Assembly (NCBI GenBank): GCA_046538945.1
Contig: JBKHHW010000167.1
Span: 1-6,810, forward strand
Source: JAEZKC01 sp046538945
GTDB taxonomy: Bacteria > Fibrobacterota > Chitinivibrionia > Chitinivibrionales > Chitinispirillaceae
Direction: 5' to 3'
DNA: 6,810 nt
The notes under the pieces are model-generated. The model saw nothing but the letters and a program-made list of their open reading frames with translations. It was not told where the DNA came from and searched no databases. The stretch's first letter is position 1. Each line of letters opens with the position of its first letter. The position numbers and the translations under genes are program-made. Positions 5,234-6,810 of the stretch are shown piece by piece.

Positions 5234-6397
5234 TCAAGCACCTTCCGGAGTTTTTTTATCACCCCTGGTCACCACCGTGAAGCGCAAATCTCTCAGAACA
5301 TCGGCATACATCTTCTGTTTTTCATCGATCAGAACCGTAAAGTGGGAAAACTCCAGCCGCCTGGGATAGTTCCTTCTGAGTTCCTCGAAAAACCTGGCCT
5401 GCTGATCCTTCTGCACGGAGAAAAGTTGCCTGAACTGCTCGTCATCCTCCATTATGGGGTAGGCCTTCGCCACCGCATCGTAGAGCGGATTGGAACTGGC
5501 CCTCAGGTCGAGATCCACCCTCTCGGTATGCAGAGCACAGGTATCCGCCGACCAGGAGGGCGTTTTGAAAAAGAAGGCGCACATGGATTCATAGATCATC
5601 TCCGTACCCCTGAGCTTTCCATCCAGGGAATAGCCTGCGACATGCGGCGTGGCAATATCGGCAAGCTTCATGGTGTCGGGATTGATTGACGGTTCATTCC
5701 CGAACACATCCAGGACCACTACCCCCAGGTGATCTCTTACAGTGCGAAAGCTTTGTTCATCCACCACCTTGCCCCTTGAGGTGTTGATCAGTGCAGCGCC
5801 TTTTTTCATTCTTTTTACAAATTCACTATTTACCATATGATAGGTAGGATAGGGGTCTGTAGTGGTAAGGGGCACATGAAGTGACACGATATCGGAATTC
5901 TCCAGCACCTCCCCGAGAGGGAGGTAGATCTCCTGTCCTGTAAGGTCACGCTTGGGAGGATCGTTGAGGAGGCAGTCCATGCCCAGAACCCGGGCAAGCC
6001 GGCACACTCTGCCGCCCACGTTTCCGGCGCCGACCACCCCTACCCTGAGTTCTCTGTGGTCCCGGTTCATCCTGAGGGCGGTCTGGAAAATAGCCGCCAC
6101 GACGTACTCGGCGACGGAGTCGGCGTTGGAGCCGGGTGCGTGAGCGAAACCGATGTTGTTTTCCCGGAGGTAGTCGAGGTCCACGTGATCGACGCCGATA
6201 GTGACGCTGGCCACGAATTTGACAGCGGTTCCCTCGAGAAGCTCCTGGTTGACCGGGGTCACCGAGCGGACCAGAAGCGCCTGGGCGTCCTGGAGAATGC
6301 TGCGGGTGATCTTGTAGCTGGGGACCTTTAGCACGGTACCGCAGTCGGAGAAAGCGTTTTCAACGGAGTAGATGTTCTGATCTGCGACGATTTTCAT
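5234..6397 (-). CDS. pdxB: Erythronate-4-phosphate dehydrogenase
   Basis: This enzyme oxidises 4-phosphoerythronate to 2-oxo-3-hydroxy-4-phosphobutanoate, an early step of the DXP-dependent pyridoxal phosphate pathway. It has 387 residues against 378 in E. coli. It opens MKIVADQNI (E. coli MKILVDENM) and has ALLVRSVTPVN (40-50), Rossmann motif GAGNVG (123-128) with Asp146 at the end of the second strand, and the 2-hydroxyacid dehydrogenase catalytic set Arg208 (NTSRG), Glu235 (GNEP) and His252 (TPHVAGYSLDGK). The C-terminal part, about 285-370 with LRRNYPRRLEF, matches the PdxB-specific dimerisation domain, which separates it from SerA, GhrB and other relatives. ATG at 6397 aligns with the family start but has no clear Shine-Dalgarno (GGTTTGG at best). 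It is the first gene of a probable pdxB-gntK-gnd operon. Confidence 0.95.
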   Translation of the reverse strand: MKIVADQNIYSVENAFSDCGTVLKVPSYKITRSILQDAQALLVRSVTPVNQELLEGTAVKFVASVTIGVDHVDLDYLRENNIGFAHAPGSNADSVAEYVVAAIFQTALRMNRDHRELRVGVVGAGNVGGRVCRLARVLGMDCLLNDPPKRDLTGQEIYLPLGEVLENSDIVSLHVPLTTTDPYPTYHMVNSEFVKRMKKGAALINTSRGKVVDEQSFRTVRDHLGVVVLDVFGNEPSINPDTMKLADIATPHVAGYSLDGKLRGTEMIYESMCAFFFKTPSWSADTCALHTERVDLDLRASSNPLYDAVAKAYPIMEDDEQFRQLFSVQKDQQARFFEELRRNYPRRLEFSHFTVLIDEKQKMYADVLRDLRFTVVTRGDKKTPEGA

Positions 6398-6446
6398 TTG
6401 AATGCCAAACCGTGAGTTTGTGAAAAATGCTGAAGAATAGATGAAA

Positions 6447-6488
6447 ATAACTCATTTCGGGGTTGGATATGATGAAATTGTGAGTTAT
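6447..6488. repeat. 8-bp inverted repeat upstream of pdxB
   Basis: ATAACTCA (6447-6454) and TGAGTTAT (6481-6488) are exact reverse complements 26 bases apart, 50 to 90 bases upstream of the pdxB start. They could be an operator or a leader hairpin, or arise by chance in A+T-rich DNA. The right half is also the first unit of the heptamer array. Confidence 0.3.
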
Positions 6489-6558
6489 GAATTATGAATT
6501 ATGAATTATGAATTACGGATTACGGATTACGGAATACAGATTGCGGATTGCGGGATTA
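6482..6558 (+). repeat. Degenerate heptanucleotide tandem array, 11 units
   Basis: The units read GAGTTAT, GAATTAT three times, GAATTAC, GGATTAC twice, GGAATAC, AGATTGC, GGATTGC and GGGATTA. The seven-base period holds without a gap over 77 bases while the unit drifts from A+T-rich to G+C-richer. It sits 85 bases upstream of pdxB. The pattern fits slippage expansion of locally mutated units; no function is evident. Confidence 0.85.
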
Positions 6559-6568
6559 CCCGTTTGCG

Positions 6569-6603
6569 CGTTCCGCGGTTTTCGCGAACGGCATAAATGC
6601 CGT
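6569..6603. repeat. Overlapping palindromes CGTTC(C)GCG/CGCGAACG and ACGGCAT/ATGCCGT
   Basis: ACGGCAT (6588-6594) and ATGCCGT (6597-6603) form a perfect 7-bp hairpin with two bases between the arms. CGTTCCGCG (6569-6577) can pair with CGCGAACG (6583-6590) with one bulged base. They share 6588-6590, so only one can form fully at a time. The first resembles short dispersed palindromes of the type ACGGCnn..nnGCCGTCCCT known from many bacterial genomes. It may be a REP-like element. Confidence 0.5.
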
Positions 6604-6624
6604 CCCTGAGAGAGGCAAAGCTGG

Positions 6625-6674
6625 TGAACCGGGCTAGATGGAAAAAGGGGCGGGGGGCATGCCTGTGCGGTTCA
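6625..6674. repeat. 7-bp inverted repeat TGAACCG/CGGTTCA
   Basis: TGAACCG (6625-6631) and CGGTTCA (6668-6674) are exact reverse complements separated by 36 bases that include a G-run (6647-6657) and the palindrome GGCATGCC (6656-6663). With the palindromes at 6569-6603 this could be one compound repeat element. No T-run marks it as a terminator. Confidence 0.35.
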
Positions 6675-6754
6675 GGTGTCATTTCATAACGCGACTCTGC
6701 TCCAACGCTTTTCGGTAAACCATTTATCTGAAGAAGTGAGCATTTCATATATTT

Positions 6755-6763
6755 TGGTATAAA
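6755..6763 (+). promoter_or_regulatory. Possible extended -10 promoter element
   Basis: TGGTATAAA fits the extended -10 pattern TGnTATAAT with one mismatch. No good -35 lies 17 bases upstream. A start about 7 bases downstream would give a leader of roughly 30 bases before the ATG at 6800. This is suggestive only. Confidence 0.3.
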
Positions 6764-6799
6764 CCTTAACTAGCCATTAGGTGCTTAGGAACTAAAAGC

Positions 6800-6810
6800 A
6801 TGAGTGTTGA
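6800..6810 (+). CDS. Possible start of a plus-strand gene running off the window
   Basis: ATG at 6800-6802 opens M-S-V and then leaves the window. AGGA at 6787-6790 lies nine bases upstream, acceptable for a ribosome binding site, and a possible extended -10 is at 6755. If real, the gene is divergent from pdxB. Only three full codons are visible, so no function can be given. Confidence 0.3.

Larger units (their letters stand above)
6398..6810. other. Right-hand intergenic region with repeats and palindromes
   Basis: There is no convincing gene across these 413 bases, apart from a possible start at the far edge. The region holds an 8-bp inverted repeat near pdxB, a degenerate heptamer array and several palindromes, listed separately. 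I could not find a convincing -35/-10 pair for pdxB, although its promoter must lie here if the operon begins with pdxB. Confidence 0.6.

Noticed and set aside
5123..5689. Plus-strand 188-codon frame opposite pdxB and gntK
   Set aside because: It spans two well-supported genes on the other strand and has no recognisable domain; its His/Gly/Ile-rich product is typical of antisense frames.
6482..6558. CRISPR array
   Set aside because: The repeats are seven bases long, contiguous and degenerate, with no spacers and no cas genes nearby.
6527..6748. Minus-strand 73-codon frame upstream of pdxB
   Set aside because: It runs through the palindromes and ends inside the heptamer array, shows no domain, and has no clear ribosome binding site; it is best explained as repeat DNA that happens to be open.

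Overview
The window carries two co-directional gene clusters, both on the minus strand, separated by a well-preserved cobalamin riboswitch and bordered on both sides by repeat-rich non-coding DNA. The upstream cluster (6397 down to 3245) is pdxB-gntK-gnd: erythronate-4-phosphate dehydrogenase (vitamin B6 synthesis), gluconokinase and decarboxylating 6-phosphogluconate dehydrogenase (long, eukaryote-like form). The genes are 6 and 24 bases apart, which fits one transcript. The downstream cluster (2994 down to 301) is a vitamin B12-type ABC importer in the order binding protein, ATPase, permease (btuF-btuD-btuC). Its genes overlap by 14 and 4 bases.

The 250-base gap between the clusters holds the adenosylcobalamin-type riboswitch. 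It has the conserved CCCGCCACTG, GCCACTG and AGCCAGGAGACCTG blocks, and a closing helix can be drawn. Between the aptamer and the btuF start, a small hairpin abuts the ribosome binding site. One arm of that hairpin can alternatively pair with the B12 box, which suggests a translational on/off mechanism. The riboswitch is the main reason to call the transporter a corrinoid importer rather than a siderophore or haem importer.

The upstream cluster makes metabolic sense. GntK and Gnd feed carbon into the pentose phosphate pathway, and PdxB consumes 4-phosphoerythronate, which derives from the pentose phosphate intermediate erythrose 4-phosphate.

The left edge (1-300) has no gene. It holds several diverged copies, in both orientations, of a short repeat family (CTCATACTGAG...AGTCGAAGTATAA and CCGCTCA..CTGCCTGT.CTGA), including a perfect 15-bp inverted repeat bounding 216 bp. 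The right edge (6398-6810) holds a heptamer tandem array whose units drift from GAATTAT to GGATTGC, several small palindromes, and a possible promoter and start codon for a plus-strand gene running out of the window.

The organism is probably a Gram-negative (diderm) bacterium: a periplasmic-type corrinoid importer with a lipoprotein-like binding protein, plus a PdxB of the type best known from Gammaproteobacteria and Bacteroidetes. Short repeats containing CTGAG and GTCGAAG are familiar from various environmental bacterial genomes, but nothing here fixes the phylum. I see no wholly new system. The most interesting parts are the riboswitch expression platform and the two repeat regions.
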